64,000 bases of DNA from Colocasia esculenta (GCA_014218235.1 CM024756.1:75142152-75206151), one strand, 5' to 3'. Numbered from the stretch's first letter, positions 19,930 to 32,614 are shown. The notes: generated from the sequence alone by a model not told the origin. Translations and numbers: made by a program.

Positions 19930-22900
19930 TCACTTGTAAACTAAATTAACTAGCTTAATGTGAGTTTGAGCATCGAACTCAAATAGGGAGTCCGAATTGA
20001 ACTCCATCAGTTTCCACAAGTCACACTCATCGCCCCGACCGTGTTGGAACAAACCGGAGGCTGATCGGATTAGTATTTCAAATTTTGGACCCTCAAACCT
20101 AGCTAAGTTCTTTCTTTTAAACAAAATAAAACAAAACTAACTTACTTAAGGTGAATTTGAGCGCCGAGCTCAAAATGGGAGTCCGAATTAAACTCCGTCA
20201 GTTTCCACAAGTCACAATCATCGCCCTGGCAATGCTGGAAAAAACTGGAGGCCAATCGGATTAGTATTTCAAATTTTGGACCCCAAAACCTATGTTCATC
20301 ATCTTTTTAACTAAACTAACTTGCTTAAGGTGAATTTCAATGTCGAGCTCAAACTGAGAGTCCGAATTGAACTTCGTCAATTTCCACAAGTCACAATCAT
20401 CGCCCTGACTGTGCTAGAAAAAACTAGAGGCCATCAGATTAGTATATCTAATTTTGGACCCCCAAACCTAAGTTCTTCATTTTTAAACTAAACTAACTTG
20501 CTTATTGTGAATTTGAAAGCCAGCTCAAACCGGGAGTCCGAATTGAACTTCGCCAGTTTCCATAAGTGACAATCATCGTCATGGTGGTGCTAGAAAAATC
20601 GGAGGTCAATCGGATTAGTATTTCTAATTTTGGACTCCCAAACGCAAGTTCTTTATTTTAAAACTAAACTAACTTTCTTAAGGTGAAATTGAGTGCCGAG
20701 CTCAAACTGGGAGTCTGAATTCAACTCCATCAGTTTTCACAAGTCACACTCATCGCCCAAACTGTGATGCATCAAATCGAAGGCCGATCGAATTAGTATT
20801 TCAAATTTTGGACTCCCAAACATAGCTAGGTTCTTCCTTTTTAAACAAAACAAAACAAAACAAACTTGCTTAAGGTGAATTTGAGCATCGAGCTCAAACC
20901 GAGAGTCTGAATTGAACTCCGTCAGTTTCCACAAGTCACAATCATCACCCTGGCCATGCTAGAAAAATCGGAGGCCAATCGGATTAGTATTTCTAATTTT
21001 GGACCCCTAATGTAAGTTGTTCATTTTTAAAGTAAACTAACTTGCTTAAGGTGAATTTGAGCGTCGGGCTCAAACCGGGAGTCCGAATTGAACTCTGTTA
21101 GTTTCCACAAGTCACAATCATCACCTGACCATGCTAGAAAAAACCAGAGGCCAATCGGATTAGTATATCTAATTTTGGACCCCCAAACCTAAGTTCTTCA
21201 TTTTTAAAACTAAAGTAACTTCTTAAGGTGAATTTGAAAGCCAAGCTCCAACCGGGAGTCCAAATTGAACTTCGTTAGTTTCCAGAAGTCACAATCATCG
21301 TCATAGTGGTGCTCGAAAAAATCGAAGGCCAATCGGATTAGTATTTCTAATTTTGGACCCCCAAACGTAAGTTCTTCATTCTAAAACTAAACTAACTTTC
21401 TTAAGGTGAATTTGAGCGCCGAGCTCAAACTGGGAGTCCGAATTGAAGTCCATCAGTTTTCACAAGTCACACTCATCGCCCCGATCGTGCTGGATCAAAT
21501 CGAAGGCCGATCGGATTAGTATTTCAATTTTTGGACTCCCAAACATAGATAGGTTTTTCCTTTATAAACAAACAAAATAAAAGTAACTTGCTTAAGGTGA
21601 ATTTGAGCGTCGAGCTCAAACTAAGAGTCTGAATTGAACTCCGTCAGTCTCCACAAGTCACAATCATCGCCCAGGCCGTGCTAGAAAAATCGGAGGCCAA
21701 TCGGACTAGTATTTCTAATTTTGGACCCCTAAATGTAAGTTGTTCATTTTTAAAGTAAACTAACTTGCTTAAGGTGAATTTGAGCACTGGGCTCAAACTG
21801 GGAGTCCGAATTGAACTCTGTCAGTTTCCACAAGCCACAATCATCACCTTGACTGTGCTAGAAAAAACCAGAGGCCAATCGGATTAGTATATCTAATTTT
21901 GGACCCCCAAACCTAAGTTCTTCATTTTTAAAACTAAACTAACTTGCTTAATGTGAATTTGAAAGCCAAGCTCAAATCGGGAGTCCAAATTGAACTTCGT
22001 CAGTTTCGACAAGTCACAATCATCGTCATGGTGGTGCTGGAAAAATCGGAGGCCAATCGGATTAGTATTTCTAATTTTGGACCCCCAAACGTAAGTTCTT
22101 CATTTTAAAACTAAACTAACTTTCTTAAGGTGAATTTGAGCGCTGAGCTCAAACTGGGAGTCCGAATTGAACTCCATCAGTTTTCACAAGTCACACTCAT
22201 CACCCTGACCGTGCTAGATCAAATCGAAGGCCGGTCAGATTAGTATTTCAAATTTTGGACTCCCAAACATAGCTAGGTTCTTCCTTTTTAAACAAAACAA
22301 AATAACACTAACTTTCTTAAGGCGAATTTGAGCGTCGAGCTCAAACCGAGAGTCTGAATTGAACTCCGTCAGTTTCCACAAGTCACAATCATCGCCCTAG
22401 CCGTGCTAGAAAAATCGGAGGCCAATCGGATTAGTATTTCTAATTTTGGACCCCTAAACGTAAGTTGTTCATTTTTTAAGTAAACTAACTTGCTTAAGAT
22501 GAATTTGAACGTCGGGCTCAAACCGACAGTCCGAATTGAACTCTGTCATTTTCCACAAGTCACAATCATCGCCCTGGCAGTGCTGGAAAAATCAGAGGTC
22601 AATCAGATTAGTATTTCTAATTTTTGACCCCCAAACCTAAGTCTTTCATTTTTAAACTATAGTAACTTGCTTATTGTGAATTTGAGCGACGAGCTCAGAT
22701 CTGCAGTCCGAATTGAACTCCGACGGTTTGCACAAGTCACACTCATCGCCCTGATTGTGCTGGAACAAACCGGAGGCCGATCAGATTAGAATTTCAAATT
22801 TTGGACCCCCAAACCTAGCTAAGTTCTTCCTTTTTAAACAAAACAAAACAAAACTAACTTGCTTAAGGCGAATTTGAGCGCCGAGCTCAAACCAAGAGTC

Positions 22901-24840
22901 TGAATTGAACTCCGTCAGTTTCCAAGGGTCACAATCATCGCCCTGGCCGTGCAAGAAAAATCGGAGGCCAATCGGATTAGTATTTCTAATTTTGGACCCC
23001 CAAACGTAAGTTGTTCATTTTTAAAGTAAACTAACTTGCTTAAGGTGAATTTGAGCACCGGGCTCAAACCGGGAGTCTGAATTGAACTCCGTCAATTTCC
23101 ACAAGTCACAATCATCACCCTAGCCGTGCTACAAAAAACAGAGGCCAATCGGATTAGTATATCTAATTTTGAACCCCCAAACCTACGTTCTACATTTTTA
23201 AACTAAACTAACTTGCTTAATGTGAATTTGAAAGCCAAGTTCAAACTGGGAGTCCAAATTGACCTTCGTCAGTTTCCACAAGTCACAATCATTGTCATGG
23301 TGATGCTGGAAAAAACTGGAGGCCAATGGGATTAGTATTTCTAATTTTGGACTCTCAAACATAAGTTCTTCATTTTAAAACTAAACTAACTTTCTTAAGG
23401 TGAATTTGAGCGCCGAGCTCGAACTGGGACTCCGAATTGAACTCCATAAGTATTCACAAGTCACACTCATCGCCCTGACTGTGCTAGATCAAATCGAAGG
23501 CCGATCGGATTGGTATTTAAAATTTTGGACTATCAAACATAGCTAGGTTCTTCCTTTTTAAATAAAACAAAAAAAAAACTAACTTGCTTAAGGCGAATTT
23601 GAGCGCCGAGCTCAAACCGAGAGTCTGAATTGAACTCCGTCAGTTTCCACAAGTCACAATCATCACCCTGGCCGTGTTTGAATAATCGGAGGCCAATCGG
23701 ATTAGTATTTCTAATTTTAGACCCAACGTAAGTTGTTCATTTTTAAAGTAAACTAACTTGCTTAAGGTGAATTTATGCGCCGGCTCAAATCGGGAGTCTG
23801 AATTGAACTCCGTCAGTTTCCACTAGTCACAATCATCGCCCTGGCGGTGCTGAAAAAACCCGGAGGCCAATCAGATTAGTATTTCTAATTTTTTACCCCA
23901 AAACCTAAGTCCTTCATTTTTAAACTAAAGTAAGTTGCTTAATCTGAATTTGAGTGACGAGCTTAGATCGGCAATCCGAATTGAACTCTGACAGTTTGCA
24001 CAAGTCACACTCATCGCCCTGACTGTGTTGGAACAACCGGAGGCTGATCATATTAGAATTTCAAACTTTGGACCCCCAAACCTAGCTATGTTATTCCTTT
24101 TTAAACAAAATAAAACAAAACTAACTTGCTTAAGGTGAATTTGAGCGCCGAGCTCAAACCGAGAGTCCGAATTGAACTCCGCCAATTCCACAAGTCATAA
24201 TCATCACCCTAGCCGTGCTGAAAAAAATCGGGGGCCAATCGGATTAGTATTTCCAATTTTGGACCCCCAAACCTATGTTGTTCATTTTTAAACTAAACTA
24301 ACTTGCTTAAGGTGAATTTGAGCGCCGAGCTCAAACCTAGAGTCCGAATCGAACTCCGTCAGTTTCCACAAGTCACAATCATCACCCTGGCCATGTTGGG
24401 AAAAAAATGGAGGCCAATCGGATTAGTATTGCTAATTTTGGACCCCCAAACCTATGTTCTTCATTTTAAACTAAACTAACTTGCTTAATGTGAATTTGAT
24501 CGTCGAGATCAAACGGGAGTCCGAATTGAACTCCGTCATTTTCCACAAGTCACAATTATCGCCTTTGCCGTGCTGGAAGAAATCGGAGGCCAATTAGATT
24601 AGTATTTATAGTTTTGGACCCCCAAACCTAAGTTCTTCATTTTTAAACTAAACTAACTTGCTTAATGTGAATTTGAGCGCCGTGCTCAAACCAAGACTCT
24701 GAATTGAACTCCGTCAATTTTCACAACTCACACTCATTACCGTGGCCGTGCTGAAACAAACCAGACGCCAATCAGATTAGTATTTCTAATTTTGGACCCC
24801 TAAACCTAACTAGGATCTTCCTTTTTAAACAAAGCTAAAC
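19930..24840. repeat. 27-unit tandem array of ~181 bp with higher-order structure
   Basis: Contiguous units share TTGCTTAAGGTGAATTTGAG, GAGTCCGAATTGAACTCCGT, CACAAGTCACAATCATCGCC, GAGGCCAATCGGATTAGTAT and TTTTGGACCCCCAAACC. Unit starts (GTGAATTTGAG) fall near 19960, 20150, 20330, 20508, 20690 and so on to 24668. Variants recur in order: the ATCAAATCGAAGGCCG type at units 5, 9 and 13, then unit 20; the GCACAAGTCACACTCATC type at units 16 and 23. That implies a 4-unit block (~725 bp) amplified three times and a 7-unit block (~1.27 kb) duplicated. There are no spacers and no coding frame. The array lies between the TNPA-like gene and the left terminus. Confidence 0.93.
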
Positions 24841-24892
24841 TAAAATTGACTGTTAAAATAGAAAAGCTAAAATAAAATCAATTTACTCACAT

Positions 24893-27127
24893 GAGGGGCC
24901 TGTGCTGATGTCAATGGCGCTGCTGAGGAGGAGTGCTGACCTGGGAGTGGGCCTGGGAGAGCTGGGTCTGGACAGCGTCAGACACCTGCGTCTACATCGT
25001 GTGGGCCAGACGAGACTTCAAACCAGAAATCTCATCTCGAATGAAGCCAATCATCTAACTGGGAGAAGTACCTGGAGCACCAGGTGTGGTGAATGCACTA
25101 GTCTCCTATGAGGTTGAACTCGAGGCATCAAATAACACCCTGCTCGTGTCCATACTGTGCCCAAAACCATACACATGGCCTTTCTTTGGGGCACCTGATG
25201 CAGCAACCCATACCTCATGATCTAACTCCGGTTGTGTCACCTCCCCGGTGTACTTCTCTATCATCTGTTGGCTATACGACTTCTGCAAAAAATAAAATTG
25301 ACAATGCAATATTAATCTATAACAAGAAAAAATAAATAGTGAATAGACTGTAGATACTTACCGCAACCTCTCGTACTCTGTCGCTAATGTACTGATCCGT
25401 CCCCTTTTTCTTATGAGTCTTATCAAACACCTCTGAAAATGTCAGAGGCTGTTTTAGCTCCTTTTCCTATTTCACAAAAAAACATTACATAAATGAGTAC
25501 CTATATAAATAAAATATATCACAAACGGACATATGACTTACCAATCTGGATTGATGGGTCGCAAAGGAGATTGACCCACTTGTATTCTTGTTGGCTTCTA
25601 GATTGGCAGCCCGATTCACTTTCATTGGTGTGGAGGTTCTTGCCATCTCTCTATGGCCCATATGTTGCACAGACCTTCCCAATAGTCTCTCCTCATCTAT
25701 GTCGGTGTGCGCTCCCTCCAAAGAGTTGGGTCTGCACTCTAACAAACTCTCTGTGTGTTATTCCTCGCATTATACAACAAATGTTTATAATTTGTCTGGG
25801 CGGTGGTCGTCCATACTGATCGAGACCGCGCCTCGTCCGAAGGACGCGTGAATCGATGAGGGCTCTGTACAGATAAGAGTTAGTTAACTTAATGTAGGAG
25901 TAATGAAAATAAATTCATTATAATAAAAAATTACATACAATGAATATCTGATACAACAATTCCTTGACCTCCATTGGGAAATCATTGAATCTATGAATAG
26001 GCCCAGGAAAGTGTGCCTGATTTGATCTTGTGATGAATTGAGACACTTGGGTAGGCTCTATTTTATCCCTGTAGTTATGTAACTTGTTACAATGAATTTA
26101 TTAACTAAATATACCTTCTTAATAAAAGATACCTATAAGTTTTTTACGTACCCATTTATCCACACCTCCCGCAGAGTGCTATCATAAAAATTGCCTCCCT
26201 GCTTCTGTAGACTGACAGCATCATCTGGCACCGTAGATGCACTGCTAAAAAAGCTGGAGGTGCAGAAACACTCGGTCCTGGACACAAATGCACAACGACA
26301 TAAGCAATGTACAAGAATATAAATAATGACTATGCAAATACTTACAAATTTAAATATACATACCTGCTGCTGTAGGAGGAGAAGGTGTACACTGACCCGA
26401 GCCTGTAACATTTTAATGGCATAAGAATCAATATCCAGAGAAACTACAACTTTAAATATACATACCTGCAGCCAGAGGAGGAGGCACAAAAGGACCAGAA
26501 GCTGTAACAATTTAAATTGCATAAATAATATGTATAAATAATGCACATAGAAAAATACAATTTTAAATATACAATGTACAAGAATATAAATAATGACTAT
26601 ACAAATACTTAAAAATTTAAATATACATACCTGCTACTGTAGGAGGAGAATGTGTACACTGACCCAAGCCTATAACATTTTAATGGCATAAGAATCAATG
26701 CATAAAGAAACTACAACTTTAAATATACATACCTGTTGCCAGAGGAGGAGGCACAGAAGAAGGACCAGAAGCTGTAACAATTTAATGACATAAATAATAT
26801 GTATAATAATGCACAAAGAAAAATACAACTTTAAAGATACAATGTACAAGAATATAAATAATGACTATACAAATTTAAATATACATACCTAGTACTCTAG
26901 GAGAAGGAGGTGTAAACTGACCCGAACCTGTAAGAATTTTAATGACATAAGAATCAATGCACAATGAAAGTACAACTTTAAATATACATACCTGCTGCTA
27001 GAGGAGGAGGCACAGAAGAATGACCAGAAGCTGTAACAATTTAAATGACATAAATAATATGTATAAATAATACACAAAAAAAAATATACATACCTGATGC
27101 CACAGAGAAACCCCTCCCACTACTCAT
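24893..27127 (-). pseudogene. TNPA-like (Transposase_24/PTTA) gene of CACTA-A
   Basis: Multi-exon accessory gene read leftward. Exon 1 (27127-27094) encodes MSSGRGFSVAS, followed by six micro-exons (see separate entry). Then come an exon near 26290-26160 (DDAVSLQKQGGNFYDSTLRE), one near 26071-25935 (PIHRFNDFPMEVKELLYQIF), one near 25860-25485, and one at ~25467-25362 (LTFSEVFDKTHKKKGTDQYI). The last exon near 25283-24893 reads SYSQQMIEKYTGEVTQPELD and GHVYGFGHSMDTSRV. The EVFDKTHKKK segment and the order of blocks match plant PTTA/En-Spm proteins. Related TNPA proteins bind subterminal repeats and help excision. Frameshifts near 26250 and 25650 and at least three stops show decay. Confidence 0.78.
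26340..27060 (-). repeat. Tandemly repeated micro-exon cassette
   Basis: Three tandem copies of a ~262-bp segment (starts near 26364, 26628 and 26888). Each holds two micro-exons bounded by an upstream AG (ACAG, TATAG) and a downstream GTATGTATA. The lengths are 39 or 36 nt, all multiples of three and all in phase 1. They encode alternating Pro/Ser-rich modules such as ASGPFVPPPLAA and GSGQCTPSPPTAA. Exon 1 ends in the matching phase, so any number of cassettes could be included without a shift. Confidence 0.8.
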
Positions 27128-27179
27128 CCTCCCAGAATTGGAGCCGATCGTGCTCCACGCACCATATCATCATAGGGGA

Positions 27180-30100
27180 CATAAAAAATTAATGTTCATT
27201 AATCGATTGCTTATATTAAAAGTGGGCAACTTAAATATACTGTACAGATGTGAAAAAATTCTACCCATTTCCTCCTCCGATGATGACGATATATCTAATT
27301 TAGCCCCATCTTCATCATCATCATCACATTCATCACTGGCATATTCCTCCTCCTCATCAGAACCTTCACATTCAATATCTGTTCGCCTTCCACTACTCCC
27401 TTTTATCACATGTGGATCGACTTCTTCGACCACATTTCCTTTAGACAAGTAAATTGGCACTTCAGATTCGTCTACTCCAATATGAGTTGTCAACTCTACA
27501 TCTTCAACTAATTCTTCTTGAAAGAATTCGGTGTTGACTTCTTCATCAGTCTGATCAGTCATGTCCAATTCATAATCAGAGAATAGTCTTGACTTAACTC
27601 TGCAAACTGCCCACCAATCATTTCATTCTTTGTTCGTATATGATACATAGCTTGTATAGTGCACCTGCTGGGCTTGTGTGGCTAAAATGAATGGCTCAGA
27701 GCATTCAATTTCGACTTATGTTTAAGCTCGACAATCCCATGCGTTGTGCCATTTGGAATGGAATTTGGATCAAACCAATGACACTTGAACAATAATAAAT
27801 GATTGTCTTGTCCTAGATATTGCAACTGTAAGATCTCCTCTACAATACATAGTAGTCATATTCATTTTCATTTTGTATACTTCTTTTAACACATACGTCA
27901 CTGTTCATGGTAGACTTACTCTGCCCATAGTCTTTTGTATGACATCTATACCCATTCACAATAAATCCATGATAGTTATATGCAATTTTCGATGGTCCAT
28001 AGGCTATCTGATGAACTCTTTCATCAGTAATTAAACCTTGTTCAATCTACGTAGAGAGAAGACTAGTTAAAATTGAACATAACTTATCTTTCGTACTCTT
28101 TGAGCAAGTACACTTACGCGTTTTCTTAGCCATAAGGCCAATGACTTCTCTCGTTCTTTTTCAACATCATAATCACTGAGATGTTGAATTCTTTGAATTA
28201 TTTCTGAACAAATGGTCTACAATATGAATGGAAGAGCACCTTGAATAGCTAGAATAAGGGCAAATGAGTTATATACACAATAAAATGTGAGTTTAGCACT
28301 ACTCAACATAACACTCCAGCTCAGAACAATTTAAAAGAATATATATCTCTGCGGCGCATAACTCTCTGTCATCTAGCATACAAGTGAAGAACGTCCGCAC
28401 GCACGTCCAGGATAATTAATATGGAGAGATTGATGACACACACAGATTCCCCCCCCCCCCCCCATCATCATTATGTGGAGGTTGAGTACGACAAGTTTGT
28501 ATGTCTACTTCAAAGTACATCAAACAAAAGTTTGAGATTTCTCCATAATGTATGTCTCAGCAATAGAACCCTCCACTTTGCTTTATTTCGTACTTCATTT
28601 GAGGTCATGTATACACCTACATCAACAATGTACAAGAAAAATGGGAAACATATCATACATAAGGTGCAATTCTAAGAAGAAAAAAGTTAATATTCACATA
28701 TACCTCTCAAATTGATACATCCATCTATATTGTACTGGCCCTCTGACTTTAGCTTCATATGGTAGATGTACGAGTAAATGCTCCATTGAATCAAAGTATG
28801 CAAGTGGAAATATCTTCTCCAACTTGCATACGATGGTGACCACATTCTGTTGATAGTTTGCACATCCTCAAGCTTGAGTTCTGATGCACAGAATATGAAA
28901 ATTTGACTCAGCTCAGACAATGCTCCCCATAGAGGCTTCGGCAACATGTCACGAAATGCAATAGGTAGAAACCTTTGCATGAGCACATGGCAGTCATGAC
29001 TCTTAATTCCATATATTTTCCCTCACTGACGTTGACAGAATGAGCAATATAGACAGATAACCATCAGGAAATCTCAAGTATTTTAGCCATTGACACACTT
29101 CCTTTACTTGTCCTCCTCCGAGCACATAAACTGCTTTTGGTTTAATTGATTTCCAATTTACTTCAACAAGTTCTAACTCTGGACGTTTACAACGCATGGA
29201 CAAGTCCAAACCTGCATTCATGTTGTCCTTTGTTTTAACTTTAATGTCCATAAGGGTGTTGAACACATTATCAAAGACATTTTTCTCGATATGCATCATG
29301 TCTAGATTATGTCGCACAAGAAGAGTCAACCAATAAGGTAGCTCCCAGAAAATGCTTCTCTTCACCCAGTTGTGCTCCTTCCCAAAACCTGAAAGGTGTC
29401 GGGTACTGCCATTAGATGTGTGATATCTGGAAAATCTTCTACATGTGCTACCATATGTGACCGGACAACCTCTCGAATATAACTTCATCTTGTTCCATTC
29501 ATATCTTAGGAATGCATCTTTTTGTCTTGGAAAGGGTGATCAGCTGCTAAAAACTGTCAATGGCAATCAAACCAGCATGACTTCCCACCATGATTAAGTA
29601 CAAATGTTTGGGTATATCCATACAATAAGGACATGCTAGCCTCCCATGTGTGCTCCAACCAGATAGCATTCCATAAGCAGGAAAATCACTTATCGTCCAC
29701 ATCAATGCTGCCCTGATGGTGAAATTTTGCTTTCTAGATGCATCATAAGTATTGACCCCCTCAGTCCATAATAATTTCAATTCATCAATCAATGGTCTGT
29801 GATAGATGTCTATATTTTTTGTAGGACTTTTAGGACTAAGAATCAATAAGACAGGAAAAATTCTCTCGCTTCATGCACATGCTTGAAGGAAGGTTGTATG
29901 GTGTCACGAACACTGGCTAGCTGGAGTAGGAAGCCACTGAACCTCTAAATGGATTGAATCCATCAGTGCACAAGCCAAGCCTCACATTACGCGACTCCCT
30001 TGAGAAGATAGGATGAGCATGGTTGAAATGAGTCCACTTCATCACCATCTGCAGGATGACTCATAATATCCTCGTCCCGATGTACTCTTTCTGCGTGCCA

Positions 30101-30924
30101 CCTCATTTGTCAAGCTATCTTTGAAGACATATACATCCGCTGCAGTGTGGGTGTAAGGGGAAATATCGCAATGACGCATAAGGTATATCCTTCCCCTAGA
30201 ATTGGCCCCTCCTTTAGGTTAAACCTATCATGATGGCAAATAGAACATGATACCTTATCTCCATCCTCTTTGTGATACAACATACAATGATTAGGACATG
30301 CATCTTTTCATATATCCAAGTCCTAAATCATTGACCATCTTCTTGGCACGATAAAATTTGGAGGCAGCTTTTCATCTCGAGGTAACATGCTCTTGATGAT
30401 GAGGAGGAGATGATCAAAACAACTCTCACTTATATAAAATTCAAATTTCAAGCTCAGCAACTGTGACACCGCTGACAACCGAGTGTGTTTTTTCAACCAT
30501 CCCACAATGGCTCATCAACATCCTTAAGTAACTGATAGAATCTTCGGCTCCCTTGTTCGACACGTCTTCACGTATACAGGATCCTAATGTACATTGAATG
30601 TGGGACCAACAACTATACAACCATACCACGTTGTACTTATTCCTTCCCATTACTAGGCTCGTGCAACCAGAGCTCCTCACCATGACATGTCCAATTCATA
30701 TAACCTTCAACAACATTTTCATATAAATGGCATTGAACCTCCCATGGTGAATTCCACTTCAAATTTTACAAATCATACAAGGACATTGATGCAACCTTCG
30801 CTGTCTACTACTGCATTTGGATTCCCAATGCAAACTAAATGAAAGTCTCAACTCTGACCCTATACGCCACAGACACCACATGATCAACTATTCTACGATG
30901 CATCCATGAACGGTGTGAAGCCAT
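27180..30924 (-). pseudogene. TNP2-like CACTA transposase (Transposase_21) of CACTA-A
   Basis: Starts at 30924 with MASHRSWMHRRIVD, the transposase-associated domain, with NWTCHGE near 30690. The transposase core follows: HTRLSAVSQLLSLKFEFYIS near 30490, IDELKLLWTEGVNTYDAS near 29800, FPAYGMLSGWSTHGRLACPY near 29690 and KSHDCHVLMQRFLPIAFRDM near 29010-28950. DUF4218-type text continues (YNIDGCINLRG near 28720). The last exon is strongly acidic (YASDECDDDDEDGAK near 27330). TNP2 is the catalytic protein that cuts the CACTA ends. Stops near 30832 and elsewhere, plus frame changes, disable it. Intron positions are only partly clear. Confidence 0.85.
28449..28463. repeat. Poly(C) run of 15
   Basis: GATT followed by 15 C and ATCATC, inside a noncoding part of the TNP2 gene. 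It is a site of likely length polymorphism or assembly error. Confidence 0.9.
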
Positions 30925-31071
30925 TTTTTTCCTCCGCCCACCAATATTAATAGACAAATAACTTTAAAATTCAAACTCAGAAAAACTAAATCTGACCATT
31001 TTTACACATCGTTCGACGCAACCGAAATGAATAGGAAGGATATATTATTAGATTATCACTTTTACCCATTT

Positions 31072-31332
31072 GTGAATATTTGATCGCACTCAGATGGCCA
31101 TTTACTATGTTTTGTATAATTTCCTGAAAATTTCGGCAGCATCTCCCACACCTCTCTGATATACCAAATATTTATTGATTAAGATATTTCTTAAACACTT
31201 ACTAATAAGTGGTTAAGAAAATATTCTAAATCAATAAAGGTATATCAGAGAGGAGTGAGTAGACGCACTCACAAATTTTCAACAAATAATAAAACACATA
31301 GTAAATGACCACCTAACTGCGATCAAACATTC
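31072..31332. repeat. Large imperfect palindrome in the TNP2 leader
   Basis: The left arm reads GTGAATATTTGATCGCACTC...CCATTTACTATG...CCTCTCTGATATACC. The right arm reads the same in reverse complement: GTGAATGTTTGATCGCAGTT...TCATTTACTATG...CCTCTCTGATATACC. Arms are about 120-130 bp with ~80% match, around a centre near 31200. The palindrome lies just upstream of the TNP2 start, so it would be in the leader or promoter. No coding sense. Confidence 0.8.
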
Positions 31333-31339
31333 ACAGACT

Positions 31340-32061
31340 GTCCAAAACGGGACAATTCAAGACTTTGAGTTAGATATACACGTTCTCATCATTGAAAATA
31401 AGACTCGTGCACATCTATTCCAAAGTCTTGAACGGACGGTTCGTTGACACGAGCTTAACATGCTCTCAGAGGTGTGTGTAGTGTTAATTTGCTATGCATG
31501 CATAGATCAAATTTAAATACCACATAAATATGAAAAGAAAATGAAAACAAATCATACATATAAACGTGCAATAATAAACCAAATTCACACATACATGTAA
31601 ATAATTGCATTAAAGTAGAAGTGCAATACTAATCACTAAACTAAAGTACGCAATTACAAGCAATTCATATAATTGCCATATGTACCAAAAGTAATGGTGT
31701 GCCACTGCGTTAGACATGACAGGAGGTTAAAAAAGGATATAATTTTTCCAGGAGCAAGTTACCTACCCAGTTAGCTGGGTAAATCATTTATCCAACAAGC
31801 ATAGGATTGGTCGGCTTTTGCTTTTGGGTGGTGGGACTTAGACAATCGACCAATCCCACCCTTATTTACCGAAGCAACGGGGTAGGAGCCTTCCCTTTTT
31901 TAAAGATCGGACCGTAGAACAAAGTTTTTGTCTACAAGGGATTGCATTGCTAACATGCTTCAATTTATTATGGCTAATAAGAGTATTTGTCCAATGTGGC
32001 CTATATGCAGAACAAATCTCAACATAACATGTGACATTAAGTTGGCAAATCAAGTAAAGAG
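31340..32061. other. Right flank of CACTA-A up to the assembly gap
   Basis: To ~31480 the sequence still looks like transposon leader. Beyond that it is AT-rich, with no gene I recognise and no terminal repeat. A 63-codon minus-strand frame (32053-31862) might be the upstream part of the Sire terminal ORF, but the support is weak. Confidence 0.4.
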
Positions 32062-32161
32062 NNNNNNNNNNNNNNNNNNNNNNNNNNNNNNNNNNNNNNN
32101 NNNNNNNNNNNNNNNNNNNNNNNNNNNNNNNNNNNNNNNNNNNNNNNNNNNNNNNNNNNNN
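32062..32161. other. Assembly gap, 100 N
   Basis: Exactly 100 N, the conventional length for a gap of unknown size. It separates the CACTA-A flank from Sire pol and may hide the right end of CACTA-A. Confidence 0.99.
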
Positions 32162-32614
32162 TCATTGAAATGCAATTGAATGAGTTTTTACTGACTTCAT
32201 CGCTTAGAAAATGATGCTTGATTTCTATGTGCTTAGTCCTAGAGTGCTGGATTTGATTTTTAGCAAAATTTTTGCACTAGTATTATCACAAATTATTGGG
32301 ACACACCCAAGATCTACTTGGTAGTCTTGGAGTTGGTGTTTAATCCATAACACTTGAGTGCCACAACTCCCTGCTGCTACATATTCTGCCTATGTAGTAG
32401 AGAAAGCAACTGAGTGTTGTTTCTTGAAAGCCCAAGAGACTAAGCAGCCCCCCCAAAAATTGGCAATGACCACTCGTACTCTTTCTATCCCATTTGCAAC
32501 CAACATAATCCACATCTGAATAAGATATTAAATTATACTCACTAGATACAGGATACCACAATCCCAATTCATGAGTTCCTACTAGATATCTGAAACTTCT
32601 TTTTACAGCACTCA
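32162..32614 (-). pseudogene. Sire-type copia RNase H fragment
   Basis: Reverse complement of nearly the same sequence as 1320-1780. The protein reads LVGTHELGLWYPVSSEYNLI and SYSDVDYVGCKWDRKSTSG and has the same seven-G frameshift. The two copies differ at only a few percent of positions. It has the orientation of the copia 3' end at 17523-19241 and is probably the same element, separated by CACTA-A. It is cut at 32614 by an LTR. Confidence 0.88.

Larger units (their letters stand above)
19242..31480 (-). mobile_element. CACTA (En/Spm) transposon CACTA-A
   Basis: The left end is a clear CACTA terminus inside the copia ORF, with the 3-bp flank ATT. Inside follow a subterminal motif array, a long tandem array, a TNPA-like gene and a TNP2 gene, both reading leftward. 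The right terminal repeat was not found: no TTTTTTTGTAGTG followed by ATT occurs before the N gap. The right limit given is only the last stretch that looks like CACTA leader. The end may lie between 31480 and the gap, inside it, or be lost. Both genes carry stops and shifts, so this copy is non-autonomous. Confidence 0.85.

Noticed and set aside
19930..24840. Possible CRISPR-like array because of regular repeats
   Set aside because: Units of about 181 bp abut with no unique spacers, vary throughout, and lie in a plant CACTA element.
27138..27452. Serine-rich 104-codon plus ORF
   Set aside because: It is the antisense image of the acidic TNP2 C-terminal exon (Asp/Glu codons read as Ser).
31462..31472. 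GTGTGTAGTG as the right CACTA terminus
   Set aside because: It lacks the T run of the terminal repeat and is followed by TTA, not the expected ATT; no subterminal motifs lie inside it.
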